64,000 nt of DNA from positions 186,001 through 250,000 of the forward strand of contig JAURWC010000081.1 of assembly GCA_030655135.1 (NCBI GenBank), in the 5' to 3' direction. The notes under the pieces are model-generated. The model had not been told where the DNA came from, made no database searches, and worked only from the letters and a program-made list of their open reading frames with translations. This document shows positions 20,637 through 29,043 of the stretch, piece after piece. The position numbers were made by a program, and so were the translations under genes. How positions within the stretch are numbered: the first letter of the stretch is position 1; each line of letters starts with the position of its first letter. The DNA comes from Hyphomicrobiaceae bacterium. GTDB taxonomy: Bacteria; Pseudomonadota; Alphaproteobacteria; Rhizobiales; Hyphomicrobiaceae.

Positions 20637-21143
20637 TCAAGACGCGACGCGGCTGTTGAGCACGGTCTGCGCGCGCCGATTCTGCGACCAGCACGAGATG
20701 TCGTCGCAAGTGGCAACCGGCCGTTCCTTACCGTACGAGATCGTGCGCATACGCTGCGCCTGCACGCCGGTGCTGGCGAGGAACGTGCGGACCGACGTGG
20801 CGCGACGGGCGCCTAGGGCAATGTTGTATTCGCGCGTGCCGCGCTCGTCGGCGTGGCCTTCGACCGTGATTGTGAACTGAGGATACTGGCGCAGCCACTG
20901 CGCCTGCTTAGTCAGCGTGGCGCGGGCTTCAGGCGTCAGATCCGAGCTGTCGGACGAGAAATACACGATATCGCCGACGTTGACCGAGAAGTCACGCTGC
21001 GTGCCGGGCGTTATGGGACCGCCGTTAGGGCCAAGCTGCGCGCTATCCTGTTCCTTGTTGGCACAGGCTGCGAGCGTAGCCGACAAGGCCACGGCAACCA
21101 ATGCCGCGCGACCGAACCGAAGAACAGATTGAAACACCGCCAT
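20637..21143 (-). CDS. pal: Peptidoglycan-associated lipoprotein Pal
   Basis: The outer-membrane lipoprotein of the Tol-Pal system. It binds peptidoglycan and TolB and drives outer-membrane invagination at division. 168 residues from ATG 21143, with AAGGGG seven bases upstream. Lipobox LAAC has Cys27. The OmpA domain shows YFSSDSSDLTPEARATL, VEGHADERGTREYN and NRRAQTVL. A longer frame to 21194 would add residues in front of the signal peptide and is rejected. Confidence 0.97.
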   Translation of the reverse strand: MAVFQSVLRFGRAALVAVALSATLAACANKEQDSAQLGPNGGPITPGTQRDFSVNVGDIVYFSSDSSDLTPEARATLTKQAQWLRQYPQFTITVEGHADERGTREYNIALGARRATSVRTFLASTGVQAQRMRTISYGKERPVATCDDISCWSQNRRAQTVLNSRVAS

Positions 21144-21507
21144 TGCAAACCCCTTTAAGGCTCCGCCGCACGTCCCCGCGCGGGCCCTATCCATTTCAAC
21201 GACTTCTACGCGCCGGATCGATCAAAAATATGGCCGATTCCATGTGGCTTTGCGTGTGCAAAGGTCACAGTTTGAACAAGTCGCCGTTGCTTTTCGTTCC
21301 CGTCATACGGGATTCATGGGGCGATCGCCCCTTTGGAAAGCTTTGATGCGCTGAATGGTAGCGCTCTTTCCCACGGCTTTCGCTCATATGCGGCGAAAGC
21401 ATAGTCCTGAAAAAGTTAAGACCGGATTGCGACTGCCCGAAGGCAAACAATCCGGTCTTAGAAACGAAAGCACCACGGCCAAAGCCGTGGGCTTCAAACG
21501 TCTCGCT
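21144..21507. promoter_or_regulatory. Hairpin-rich spacer between the micro-lipoprotein genes and pal
   Basis: 364 bases without a reading frame I can support. Visible structures are GGGGCGATCGCCCC (21318-21331), GCTTTCG/CGAAAGC near 21377-21400, a 13-bp perfect inverted repeat TAAGACCGGATTG (21417-21429) / CAATCCGGTCTTA (21448-21460), and CCACGGC (21473-21479) / GCCGTGG (21484-21490). The last lies just downstream of the second lipoprotein gene and may end its transcript. The pal promoter should lie toward 21144-21300. A small RNA is possible but not shown. Confidence 0.5.
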
Positions 21508-21633
21508 TTAGCGAGCAACTTCCGTCGAAGCCGGAACGTCAGCGCCGAGCTTCATGGGAGCTGCTTCTTCGCGACGGCAAGCGCCGAGAGCGATTGCAGT
21601 AACGGCAGCGGCGATAAGAATTGCGCCCTTCAT
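21508..21633 (-). CDS. 41-residue lipoprotein, copy B
   Basis: Read directly from the sequence: ATG at 21633, TAA at 21508-21510. The protein begins MKGAILIAAAVTAIALGAC: a charged start, a hydrophobic core and a LGAC lipobox with Cys19. This predicts a 23-residue mature lipopeptide with RREEAAPMKL after the Cys. The ribosome site is GGAGAG. It is identical in all 41 residues to copy A upstream although the genes differ at 11 third-codon positions. A hairpin (21473-21490) follows. Function unknown. Entericidin-like peptides are similar in size only. Confidence 0.85.
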   Translation of the reverse strand: MKGAILIAAAVTAIALGACRREEAAPMKLGADVPASTEVAR

Positions 21634-21678
21634 GGTATTCTCTCCTGTGTAGAACGTGTGGTTAGTTTACGAGATAAA

Positions 21679-21804
21679 TTAGCGTGCAACTTCGGTCGAT
21701 GCCGGAACATCGGCGCCGAGCTTCATCGGTGCGGCTTCTTCGCGACGGCATGCGCCGAGTGCGATTGCGGTAACGGCAGCGGCGATAAGAATTGCGCCCT
21801 TCAT
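21679..21804 (-). CDS. 41-residue lipoprotein, copy A
   Basis: ATG at 21804, TAA at 21679-21681, with CAGGAGAGAATATC in front of the start. It encodes the same 41 residues as copy B 45 bases downstream, including the LGAC lipobox at Cys19 and the Arg-Arg-Glu-Glu after it. Every one of the 11 base differences between copies is synonymous, so both copies have been under selection as protein. It sits between tolB and pal on the same strand and is too short for ordinary gene callers. Confidence 0.85.
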   Translation of the reverse strand: MKGAILIAAAVTAIALGACRREEAAPMKLGADVPASTEVAR

Positions 21805-22070
21805 GATATTCTCTCCTGATGCTTGTTCGGCACTAGCCATGTATTTGGGTACCGGCAGCGCTTGTTTTGATCAAGAACTGAGGGGGTTCTCCCCCTGTTT
21901 TCCACCCCTAGAGATGCGAAAATGCAACTGGGCGTTTCATGCCTGTCACGGTGTTTTTGGGCATTGAGACACACCTGTTAACCGACTGACGATGTTGGTT
22001 AAACGCAAAGTTCTGCTGCGCGGCAACAGGGGGCCGTAACGGCGGACTCCTAACGCCAAGTTAAGACGCC

Positions 22071-23588
22071 TCAGTTGAGGAGAGGTGACCACGCAGGGTC
22101 GGAGCCGAACGATGGAGTTGTAACGACTCGTTCGTTGTAGCCCGTCAGATCGACCGAATAGATCTTCGGCCCGCCATTGGCGCCCTGCGACTCGCGGAAG
22201 AACATGAGCACGCGCCCGTTGGGGGCCCAGGTGGGGCCTTCGTTATGGAAACCTTCGGTCAAAACGCGCTCGCCGGAGCCGTCCGGCCGCATGACGCCAA
22301 TCAAGAATCGGCCGCTGTACTGCTTGGTGAAGGCAATGTAGTCCCCGCGCGGCGACCAGACGGGCGTGGAATAGCGCCCGTCCCCCACGCTGATGCGCTG
22401 CTGGGCCGAGCCATCCGCATTCATCACGTAGAGCTGCTGGGTGCCCTCGCGATCCGACTCGAACACGATCTGGCGTCCGTCCGGCGAATAGGACGGGCTG
22501 GTGTCGATCGACGTGCCCTGCGTCAGCCGGCGCTGCTGGCGCGAGCGCAGATCCATCTCGTAGATGGCCGAGTTGCCCTCGTTCTGAAGGCTCATGATCA
22601 CACGTTCCCCGTCCGGCGAAAAGCGGGGGGCGAAAGTCATCCCAGGAAAATCGCCGACCAGCTCACGCTGGCCCGTGGCCAGGTCCATCATGAAAACCTT
22701 GGGCTGGTCCTTGGTGTAGGACATGTACGTGATGCGGTTGGAGGCGGGGCTGAAGCGCGGCGTCAGCACGATCTCGCCGCCCTGGCTCAGCAGACGCACG
22801 TTGGCGCCGTCCTGGTCCATGATGGCCAGGCGCTTGACGCGCTTCTGCTTAGGGCCGGTTTCGTCGACGAAGACGACGCGGGTGTCGAAGTAGCCCTTCT
22901 CGCCGGTGAGTTGCTGATAGATCTGGTCGGCGATCATGTGCGCCAAACGCCGCCAGTTCTGCGCGCTGGTGCCCAGGCGCTGTCCTGTAAGCTGCTTGCC
23001 GTTCGTCGGATCCCAAAGGCGGAACTCAGCAGACAGCTTTCCGTCAGGCCCCGGACCGACGCGGCCGACCACCAGCGCTTCGGCGCCGATTTGGCGCCAG
23101 TTGGCAAAGTTCGGTGCGGCGTTGACGTTGCCCACACGCTCCAGGAAGGACGCGCGATCGAGCGGCGCGAAAAGACCGGAGCCGGCCAGATCGCTCGTGA
23201 TGACGTTGGAAATGTCGGCGGCAAGCTTGGGATCGTCGCCCTCGAACTCAGGGATGGCGATCGGAATCGGCGCGATCGTGCCTTGCCGGACCGTTCCGCG
23301 CAGGCCGCCTTCGGCCGATGCACCACCACCGCCACCGCTGGGTGCCGGCCCTCCGGATTCGCGCCGGGGAGCTACCGGCGCGGGTGGCTGGCCTGTTTGC
23401 GTGCCGAAGCTGCTAGGCGGAGCGGGCCCCTTATAGGAATCATCGGCGCGCTGCGCGCTGGCCGTGGCCGCGGCCAAGATCGTCGCGAACAGAGTTCCAA
23501 AGGCGAAGGCAGAGAAAGGCGGGAGGCGGAAAGTCTTCAGCAATTTTTGCACGGGCTCAATCTGTTCAATCACGACGTTGCGGCTCAT
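22071..23588 (-). CDS. tolB: Tol-Pal system protein TolB
   Basis: A periplasmic beta-propeller that cycles between Pal and TolA. 505 residues. It has a long N-region and signal sequence ([24 protein letters not shown]), a Pro/Gly-rich linker unusual in length (about 50-100), the TolB N-terminal domain ([23 protein letters not shown]), and a WD40-like propeller with repeated FSPDG/YSPDG/WSPRG blocks. ATG 23588 has no strong ribosome site. It lies between tolA and the micro-lipoprotein genes. Confidence 0.97.
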   Translation of the reverse strand: MSRNVVIEQIEPVQKLLKTFRLPPFSAFAFGTLFATILAAATASAQRADDSYKGPAPPSSFGTQTGQPPAPVAPRRESGGPAPSGGGGGASAEGGLRGTVRQGTIAPIPIAIPEFEGDDPKLAADISNVITSDLAGSGLFAPLDRASFLERVGNVNAAPNFANWRQIGAEALVVGRVGPGPDGKLSAEFRLWDPTNGKQLTGQRLGTSAQNWRRLAHMIADQIYQQLTGEKGYFDTRVVFVDETGPKQKRVKRLAIMDQDGANVRLLSQGGEIVLTPRFSPASNRITYMSYTKDQPKVFMMDLATGQRELVGDFPGMTFAPRFSPDGERVIMSLQNEGNSAIYEMDLRSRQQRRLTQGTSIDTSPSYSPDGRQIVFESDREGTQQLYVMNADGSAQQRISVGDGRYSTPVWSPRGDYIAFTKQYSGRFLIGVMRPDGSGERVLTEGFHNEGPTWAPNGRVLMFFRESQGANGGPKIYSVDLTGYNERVVTTPSFGSDPAWSPLLN

Positions 23589-23667
23589 TATTTGGGCTTC
23601 ACCACAGGATTGGGGCCAGGACGTGTTCTCGGCGCCTGCAGGCCGGCCCGGAATCCTGCTTCTACTC

Positions 23668-24807
23668 CTAGCGCATCATTTCCCGCGGATCGAAGTCGAA
23701 GGTGATCTTGCTCCAGAACTGATATTTGTCCTGGGGCAAGTCAAACGGAGAGCAGTTCTTGACCGCGCGCATCGCGGCGTCGGCTGCCTGCTGGTACAGC
23801 GGATCGGACTGGGCGCCTTCGAGCGTAGGCTCGCCATCCAACGAGCCGTCCTCGCGTAAACGCCACGATACGGTCACGACCGCGGTCTCGATGCCACCGC
23901 CGGCGCCGGGCAGGCGCCAGCATTGTTTCAATTGTTGAGCGACCTTAGAGTTCAACTGATCTGCCTCGCGCACGGATAGCCGGTTGGCATTGCCCTCGCG
24001 TGCGCCAGCCGTCGGACCCTTGTAGTCGGTCTCCTTTTCGGGCGCAGTCGCGGCGTTCTGCGCGCCGCGTTTATCAGGTGTCTTGTCGAGAAGCGCAGCC
24101 AGCCGGTCAGCTTCGGACGCTTTTTTCTTCGCGTCCTCTTCCTTTTTCTTCTTGGCCTCGGCCAGCTTCTTTTCCTTCTCTTTGCGTTTTTTTTCCTCGG
24201 CCTTCTTCTTTTCTTCCTCTTTTTTGGCGTCCTCAGCCTTCTTCTTTTCTTCTTCCTTCTTAGCCTCCTCAGCCTTCTTGGCCTCCTCGAGCTTTTTCAG
24301 CTCCTCGGCCTTCTTGGCCTCCTCGGCCTGCTTCTCGTCTTCGATCTTTTTCAGCTCTTCCGGCGTCGGCCCAGGCGCGGGCTCCGGCGGCTTTGGGGGC
24401 TGCGCGGCAATCTGGTCGGCGATCGGGTCAGTCTTGGGCGGTTCCGGGGGCTTCGCCTCGACCTTTGGCTCCTCTTTCGGAGGCTCAGGCTTAGGAGGCT
24501 CGGGGGGCTTTACCTCTTCCTGTGGCGGCGGAGGCTCGGCGGCGGGCGGCGGGCCCTCAACCGGCTTGGGCTTCTCGGCCTCCTTTTTCGACATTTCTGT
24601 CGGCGGCACGTCCTTGGGCTTGGCGTCGAGCTCGGTCGAATTCACGTCGCCCTTCTTCAGGGCGAGGAAATCGGAAGGCGTGATCATCGAAACTTCGATC
24701 GTCTCCGGCAACGGAGCGACCATGTCGGGCGTGTGCATGATATGCAGGAACGCCCACAGCAGCATGGCGCCGTGCAGCAGAAATGAAACGGGCACACTGA
24801 GGCGCAT
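23668..24807 (-). CDS. tolA: Tol-Pal system protein TolA
   Basis: An inner-membrane protein that transmits the TolQR proton-driven force to TolB and Pal. 379 residues: an N-terminal helix ([17 protein letters not shown]), a long Pro/Glu/Lys region at about 60-160, a Lys/Glu/Ala coiled stalk at about 160-240 built from KKAEEAKK-like repeats, and a C-terminal TonB/TolA-like domain ([15 protein letters not shown] and [11 protein letters not shown]). Eight bases separate it from tolR, so it is the same operon. Confidence 0.95.
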   Translation of the reverse strand: MRLSVPVSFLLHGAMLLWAFLHIMHTPDMVAPLPETIEVSMITPSDFLALKKGDVNSTELDAKPKDVPPTEMSKKEAEKPKPVEGPPPAAEPPPPQEEVKPPEPPKPEPPKEEPKVEAKPPEPPKTDPIADQIAAQPPKPPEPAPGPTPEELKKIEDEKQAEEAKKAEELKKLEEAKKAEEAKKEEEKKKAEDAKKEEEKKKAEEKKRKEKEKKLAEAKKKKEEDAKKKASEADRLAALLDKTPDKRGAQNAATAPEKETDYKGPTAGAREGNANRLSVREADQLNSKVAQQLKQCWRLPGAGGGIETAVVTVSWRLREDGSLDGEPTLEGAQSDPLYQQAADAAMRAVKNCSPFDLPQDKYQFWSKITFDFDPREMMR

Positions 24808-24815
24808 GTCGCCCC

Positions 24816-25265
24816 TTAGCCTCCGTTTTCGCTCTCGCTGACGAGAGAGATCTTACGGAATCCGCCTTCGTTGATGCGGCCCATCACCTTGAGCACGGCG
24901 CCGTAGTCCACGCCTTTGTCACCGCGCACGAAGACCTGCTCATCGAGGTTGTCCTTGGCCATCGCCTTGAGTTTGGCGGCAACCTCTTCAATGGGAACGG
25001 CGGCGTCGGCGATGAAGACCTCGCCGTTCTGCTTCACCGATACGATGACGGGCGTCTTCTTGCTCTCCAACTGCTGCCCCTTCGACTGCGGCAGCTCGAT
25101 CGGCACGCCGACCTGCAGCAGGGGTGCGGCCACCATGAAGATGATGAGGAGCACGAGCATCACGTCGACGAACGGCGTGACGTTGATTTCGCTCATGGGC
25201 GCATTGCGGCGGCCGCGGCGGCGGCGCCCGGTTTCCTGATGGGCCGATTTGACGCTTGCGCCCAT
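24816..25265 (-). CDS. tolR: Tol-Pal system protein TolR
   Basis: 149 residues of the ExbD/TolR family, which forms the proton channel with TolQ. One transmembrane helix (VTPFVDVMLVLLIIFMVAA) contains the conserved proton-carrying Asp near residue 34. A periplasmic domain follows (VFVRGDKGVDYGAVLKVMG). A basic Arg-rich N-terminus lies in the cytoplasm. Thirty bases downstream of tolQ. Confidence 0.97.
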   Translation of the reverse strand: MGASVKSAHQETGRRRRGRRNAPMSEINVTPFVDVMLVLLIIFMVAAPLLQVGVPIELPQSKGQQLESKKTPVIVSVKQNGEVFIADAAVPIEEVAAKLKAMAKDNLDEQVFVRGDKGVDYGAVLKVMGRINEGGFRKISLVSESENGG

Positions 25266-25295
25266 TATCTGGCTCCTGACGTCGGCATGAGACTG

Positions 25296-26012
25296 TTAGC
25301 TCCGAACGTCGATCTGACGCGAAACGATAGCCGCGAACTCGTCGGCGAAGGCTTCGAGGCGTTGAGAGATACGCGAACTATCAGCCGAGAATTTGTTGTA
25401 GAAGACGACCGCGGGAATAGCAGCCATCAAACCGAGCGCGGTGGCGAACAACGCTTCGGCGATGCCGGGGGCCACGACCGCGAGGTTTGTGTTCTTGGAT
25501 ACGGCAATCGCCTGGAAGCTGGTCATGATGCCCCAAACGGTGCCGAACAGGCCGACGAACGGCGCCGTGGAGCCAACGGTTGCCAGGAACAAAAGACGCC
25601 GGTCGAGCCGTTCCATCTCACGCGAAATAGTGACGTCCATCACCTTCTCCACGCGCAGCTGAATGCCACCCATCGCGCGGATGTTGCCCTCGACGGAGCG
25701 CTTCCATTCACGCATGGCTGCCACGAACAGGGCCGCCATCGTGATCGTTCGCCCGCGGGAGAGGCCGCCGTAGAGCTCATCCAGCGACTGGCCGGACCAA
25801 AACGTTTGTTCGAAGCGATCGGCCTCAATGCGCGCCGTGCGGAAGGCAAACAGTTTTTCGATGATGATGGCCCAGGACCAAATGGAGGCCAGCAGGAGTC
25901 CGATCATGACCGCTTGCACGACCGGCGAGGCCTGCATGAAAAGGCCAATGAACGAAAAACCACCGGCGTGGGCCGGATCAATGGGAGCTTGCGTCAGGTC
26001 AGCGGGGTTCAT
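25296..26012 (-). CDS. tolQ: Tol-Pal system protein TolQ
   Basis: 238 residues of the ExbB/TolQ/MotA family with three transmembrane helices at about 30-52, 138-160 and 176-197. The family signature is in helices 2-3 (VGSTAPFVGLFGTVWGIM). It forms the stator channel with TolR at the inner membrane. First gene of the tolQRAB run. ATG 26012. Confidence 0.97.
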   Translation of the reverse strand: MNPADLTQAPIDPAHAGGFSFIGLFMQASPVVQAVMIGLLLASIWSWAIIIEKLFAFRTARIEADRFEQTFWSGQSLDELYGGLSRGRTITMAALFVAAMREWKRSVEGNIRAMGGIQLRVEKVMDVTISREMERLDRRLLFLATVGSTAPFVGLFGTVWGIMTSFQAIAVSKNTNLAVVAPGIAEALFATALGLMAAIPAVVFYNKFSADSSRISQRLEAFADEFAAIVSRQIDVRS

Positions 26013-26271
26013 GTCTCAACCGTGGTTCGGACATCGCGCTCGGAATGAAAGGCAGTGTCGAGAAGTAGTGGCCGCACAAAAACGCGCGCCGGACGAACGC
26101 CGATCGGCACGCAGAAGCTCTGCCTTGTCAAAACCCCCGCACCAATCGGGCATGTTGCCGCGCAATATGACCAAACAAGGGCTTATGCTCATTGCAGGCT
26201 GAGCCTAGCCGCGCATCTTGTGCGCAACAGGGCGGTGACGAGGAGAAAGTCAGACGGAACGAGGCTGTGGC

Positions 26272-26508
26272 TTAGCGCGCCTTCCGAATGCAGCGGATCG
26301 CCGTGGCCGGATCGAATTTCAGAACTTCCGCGAGAGACAGGAATTCAACGACATCCACTCGCCTTTGCCCGCTCTCGAGCCGGGCCACGAAAGATTGATA
26401 CTCTCCCAACCTCTTGGCGAGTTCAGCCTGCGTAAGGCCCGAGACTTCGCGGCGCGCGATTATGAAATCTATCAAAGCTTTTTGGCGAGGCGATCCTAAT
26501 GTCTTGGC
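26272..26508 (-). CDS. Small XRE-family DNA-binding protein
   Basis: About 79 residues covering one helix-turn-helix of the Xre/Cro type (LTQAELAKRLGEYQSFVARLESGQRRVDVVEFLSLAEVL). The coding frame opens at TTG 26511-26509; no ATG lies near, so the exact start is uncertain by one codon. It sits alone between tolQ and ybgC in an AT-rich patch. A nested dyad lies immediately upstream (26512-26545), where a self-repressor would bind. The target other than itself is unknown. Confidence 0.7.
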   Translation of the reverse strand, partial: AKTLGSPRQKALIDFIIARREVSGLTQAELAKRLGEYQSFVARLESGQRRVDVVEFLSLAEVLKFDPATAIRCIRKAR

Positions 26509-26511
26509 CAA

Positions 26512-26545
26512 TTGAGGTTCCCGGTCTAAAAATACCGCACCTCAA
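26512..26545 (-). promoter_or_regulatory. Nested dyad at the start of the XRE gene, probable operator
   Basis: Outer arms TTGAGGT (26512-26518) and ACCTCAA (26539-26545), inner arms CGGT (26522-26525) and ACCG (26534-26537). It abuts the start codon, so a bound regulator would block transcription or translation start. It is typical of small Xre autoregulators. Confidence 0.5.
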
Positions 26546-26615
26546 ATAATGTGAATCCGAGTATACGCCAAATATAGATAATATGCGACCGTTCGACGCC
26601 TAATTAATTGTCGAT

Positions 26616-27086
26616 TCAAGCGCTTCTGAACGCTTCACGGACGACGTTCGAAAGCCTCAAAGGCTTGCCGGAGACACTTACCAACACCAGCGTAACTGTC
26701 GCTTCGAAGAAACGCGTGCCGTCGCGCGACACGATTTGATCGAGCGTCACGGAGGCGCCACCCAGTTCCTTGACGCGCGTTTCAACCTCAAGGACATCGT
26801 CCATCCGGCCGGGGCGGACGAAATCCATGTTCATGCGGCGGACGACAAATGCAGCCGGCTCGTGGCTGTCAGTTCCGTCGATCAGACGGCGTGCATCGGT
26901 GCCCAAAAGGCGCAGAAAATCCGATCTGCCGCGTTCGCACCATCGTACGTAGGACGCGTGGTAGACGACTTGCGCGAAATCGGTGTCCTCGAAATATACG
27001 CGGACGGGCAGCACGTGCCGGCGACCGGTCTCATCATCGATGATGCGGCCGGCGAGGTCGGGCCAAGATGAAGGTGTCGGGGCCAT
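26616..27086 (-). CDS. ybgC: Tol-Pal associated acyl-CoA thioesterase YbgC
   Basis: A 156-residue hot-dog fold thioesterase that hydrolyses acyl-CoA, with membrane-associated partners in E. coli. The catalytic motif RVYFEDTDFAQVVYHASYVRWCERGR is seen as YFEDTDFAQVVYH, with the active Asp of the DTD. The rest matches 4HBT proteins (VRRMNMDFVRPGRMDDVLEV). It stands before tolQ as in most Proteobacteria, except that the XRE gene is in between. Confidence 0.95.
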   Translation of the reverse strand: MAPTPSSWPDLAGRIIDDETGRRHVLPVRVYFEDTDFAQVVYHASYVRWCERGRSDFLRLLGTDARRLIDGTDSHEPAAFVVRRMNMDFVRPGRMDDVLEVETRVKELGGASVTLDQIVSRDGTRFFEATVTLVLVSVSGKPLRLSNVVREAFRSA

Positions 27087-27276
27087 GAGGTCTCATCTAA
27101 CGGGTGGTTATTGCGATCGGGCCTGATGCAGCACAGGTGTCCGGAGGGGGCAAGCGCATTTGACCGGCTGGGACGATCCGCCCGCAGGTTCGGGCGGCGT
27201 GCGCTTCGCAATGAGTTGCAAAGAGCGGTCGGGAGCCCTCTTATGCGCGGCCAAGCGTTCAAAACAGGGAAAACCG

Positions 27277-27987
27277 ATGCGTTCGTTCTCGATCTCTCTT
27301 CTCGGCGCAGTCGCGTCGATGGCTCTCAGCCTGGCAGCGGTTGCCCAAGCTCCAGCGCCCGAGCCGGCACCGCCGGCCGTACGCGCCACCGTCAACGGCG
27401 AGAAGATCATGAGCGATGCGGTCGAGGCGCGGCAGTACGACCTGATCGCGAAGGACACCATCCTGGAGTCCGTATTGACCGAATCGCGGCAACTCAGCCG
27501 CTTGCCGGCCGTGGCGCAGGATCTTAAGGGGCTGATGACCGCGGTGGTGCAAGAGAACCCGGACGCCAGCAAAGAAGCGATCATGGCGATCGTGCAGGAA
27601 AAGTCGGTGGCCTACACGCAGGTGCTCGCCGTGCGCAAAGTGCGGCCCAAGCTGTTCGCTGATGTCGAGGCCAAGGCGATCGACGAACTCATCGACGAAC
27701 AGTTGATGCTGCAGGATGCCAAAAAGCAGAACTTGGCGGCCGACGACGGTGCAGCAGCCAAGGCGGTCGAAGGCTTGCCGAAGCGGGCCGGCGCGGACGG
27801 CGAGCCGCTGCATAAGCTTCTCGTCGCGTGGGACAAGCGCGCGCTGCCGAGCGCGACGGCCCGCATCAAGGCGCAGATGGCCTGGAAGGCGTCGGTGAAC
27901 GCGCGCCTCGGCAGCGAGCCCGACGATGCCACGCTTGCCAAGGAACTGGCGGCACTGAAGCAGGGTGCGAAAATCGAAAAGCCCTAA
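27277..27987 (+). CDS. Secreted SurA-like chaperone-fold protein without PPIase domain
   Basis: 236 residues starting MRSFSISLLGAVASMALSL, a Sec signal peptide cut near AVAQA. The mature part begins with VRATVNGEKIMSDAVEARQYD and later has AIDELIDEQLMLQDAKKQNL. This is the pattern of the SurA N-domain (a short inhibitory strand, then long helices with a LIDE-LQ motif). No parvulin domain follows, so it is probably a periplasmic chaperone or a remnant. ATG 27277 with CAGGGA upstream is preferred over a frame beginning at 27160. It converges on the phosphoesterase gene, leaving a gap of five bases. Confidence 0.6.
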   Translation: MRSFSISLLGAVASMALSLAAVAQAPAPEPAPPAVRATVNGEKIMSDAVEARQYDLIAKDTILESVLTESRQLSRLPAVAQDLKGLMTAVVQENPDASKEAIMAIVQEKSVAYTQVLAVRKVRPKLFADVEAKAIDELIDEQLMLQDAKKQNLAADDGAAAKAVEGLPKRAGADGEPLHKLLVAWDKRALPSATARIKAQMAWKASVNARLGSEPDDATLAKELAALKQGAKIEKP

Positions 27988-27992
27988 GCCGG

Positions 27993-28934
27993 TTAAATGA
28001 GCGCCGGGCCACCGAGTTCTATCGCGACGATTTCCGGAACGGCGCCTAAGCGCAGTGGCATGTTGCTACAGCCCAAGCCAGCCGAGACGATGAGATTGCG
28101 GTCGTCTTCAACGATATGGCCATAGTCGTACCGGCGGCCATAGAGGGACGGAATGATCGGCGCGAAGCCGAATACGCGGACCTGGCCGCCGTGCGTATGC
28201 CCCGCCACTGTCAGCGCAACGCGATCGGGAACGGCTGGGAAAATGTCGGGCTCGTGCACCATCAGCACGATCGGCGCGTCATCGGTGACCATGGCCAGAG
28301 TGGCCGGGAGATCGTCCACGCCGACGAAGAATGGGAGCTTGCCGTCTGGACCACGGCGTTTCTCGCGATGGCGATAGAGGTAGTAGGCCCATTGATCGCC
28401 AAGGCCGGCAAGCCAGACCGGCTTTGCGTCCTTCATCAGCCGCACTGCCCTGTTCTGGTAGACGGGGATACCCGCAGCTTCCAGCGCCGCCTGTGCCGGG
28501 ACCTGGCCTTGCATCGTCTCCTGCAGTTCGTCACTCTCCCACCAATCGTGATTGCCGAGCACGGCGTGAACTCCGAGAGGCGCTTTGAGGGCCGCGAGTT
28601 CGCCGGCCCAAACGTGGTGCGGGACGATACTGCTCAGGCGCGCCAGGCGTTTGCCGGCAACGAAATCGCCCAGCAGCAAGACCGCGTCCGCTTCCAGCGC
28701 ATTCGTGGTCTGCACGATGCCGCGGATGCGATCGGCGGACATCCATGGGTCACAGGCGTGGAGATCAGTGACGATAGCGAGTTTCAAATGCAGGCCGGCG
28801 GGCCAATTTGGCGGGGTGAGAGCGTAGCGCGTGATTTGCAGGCCATAGCTTCCAGCAACGGCCAGGCCGCCGAGACCAAACGAGCCGGCGCCGAGGCCGG
28901 CGGCAGCAGTCAGAACCCTCCGTCGTGAAATCAC
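27993..28934 (-). CDS. Tat-exported metallophosphoesterase (YaeI/LpxG-like)
   Basis: 313 residues starting at GTG 28934. The N-terminus SRRRVLTAAAG is a twin-arginine signal with a hydrophobic stretch. Calcineurin-type metal motifs are complete: TDLHACDPWM (D-x-H), GDFVAGKR, GNHDWW, and GHTHGGQVRVFG near the C-terminus. It is similar in outline to YaeI and LpxG phosphodiesterases, so the substrate may be a phospholipid or a UDP-diacylglucosamine-type lipid; that is not determined here. Confidence 0.85.
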   Translation of the reverse strand: MISRRRVLTAAAGLGAGSFGLGGLAVAGSYGLQITRYALTPPNWPAGLHLKLAIVTDLHACDPWMSADRIRGIVQTTNALEADAVLLLGDFVAGKRLARLSSIVPHHVWAGELAALKAPLGVHAVLGNHDWWESDELQETMQGQVPAQAALEAAGIPVYQNRAVRLMKDAKPVWLAGLGDQWAYYLYRHREKRRGPDGKLPFFVGVDDLPATLAMVTDDAPIVLMVHEPDIFPAVPDRVALTVAGHTHGGQVRVFGFAPIIPSLYGRRYDYGHIVEDDRNLIVSAGLGCSNMPLRLGAVPEIVAIELGGPALI

Positions 28935-29043
28935 TCTACGCGTTCTCCTGCACTTTGTTCGTCGTGATTCGATTGGCGAAGCCGATACGACGCCATTGCT
29001 GGCAATACAAAGCTCAATCGTGACGTTTGAGCCCGGCGCGACG

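Noticed and set aside
21318-21331. GGGGCGATCGCCCC as a cyanobacterial HIP1 site
   Set aside because: A single copy in an alphaproteobacterium; a chance palindrome in a GC-rich genome is sufficient.
21355-21819. Plus-strand frame of about 150 residues with an internal repeat (HGSCFFATASAE / HRCGFFATACAE)
   Set aside because: Its internal repeat is only the antisense image of the two duplicated lipoprotein genes, whose differences are all synonymous in the minus-strand frame.
21881-21896. AGGGGG/CCCCCT hairpin as tolB terminator
   Set aside because: The stem is only six bases and no T-run follows on the minus strand; termination here is not supported.
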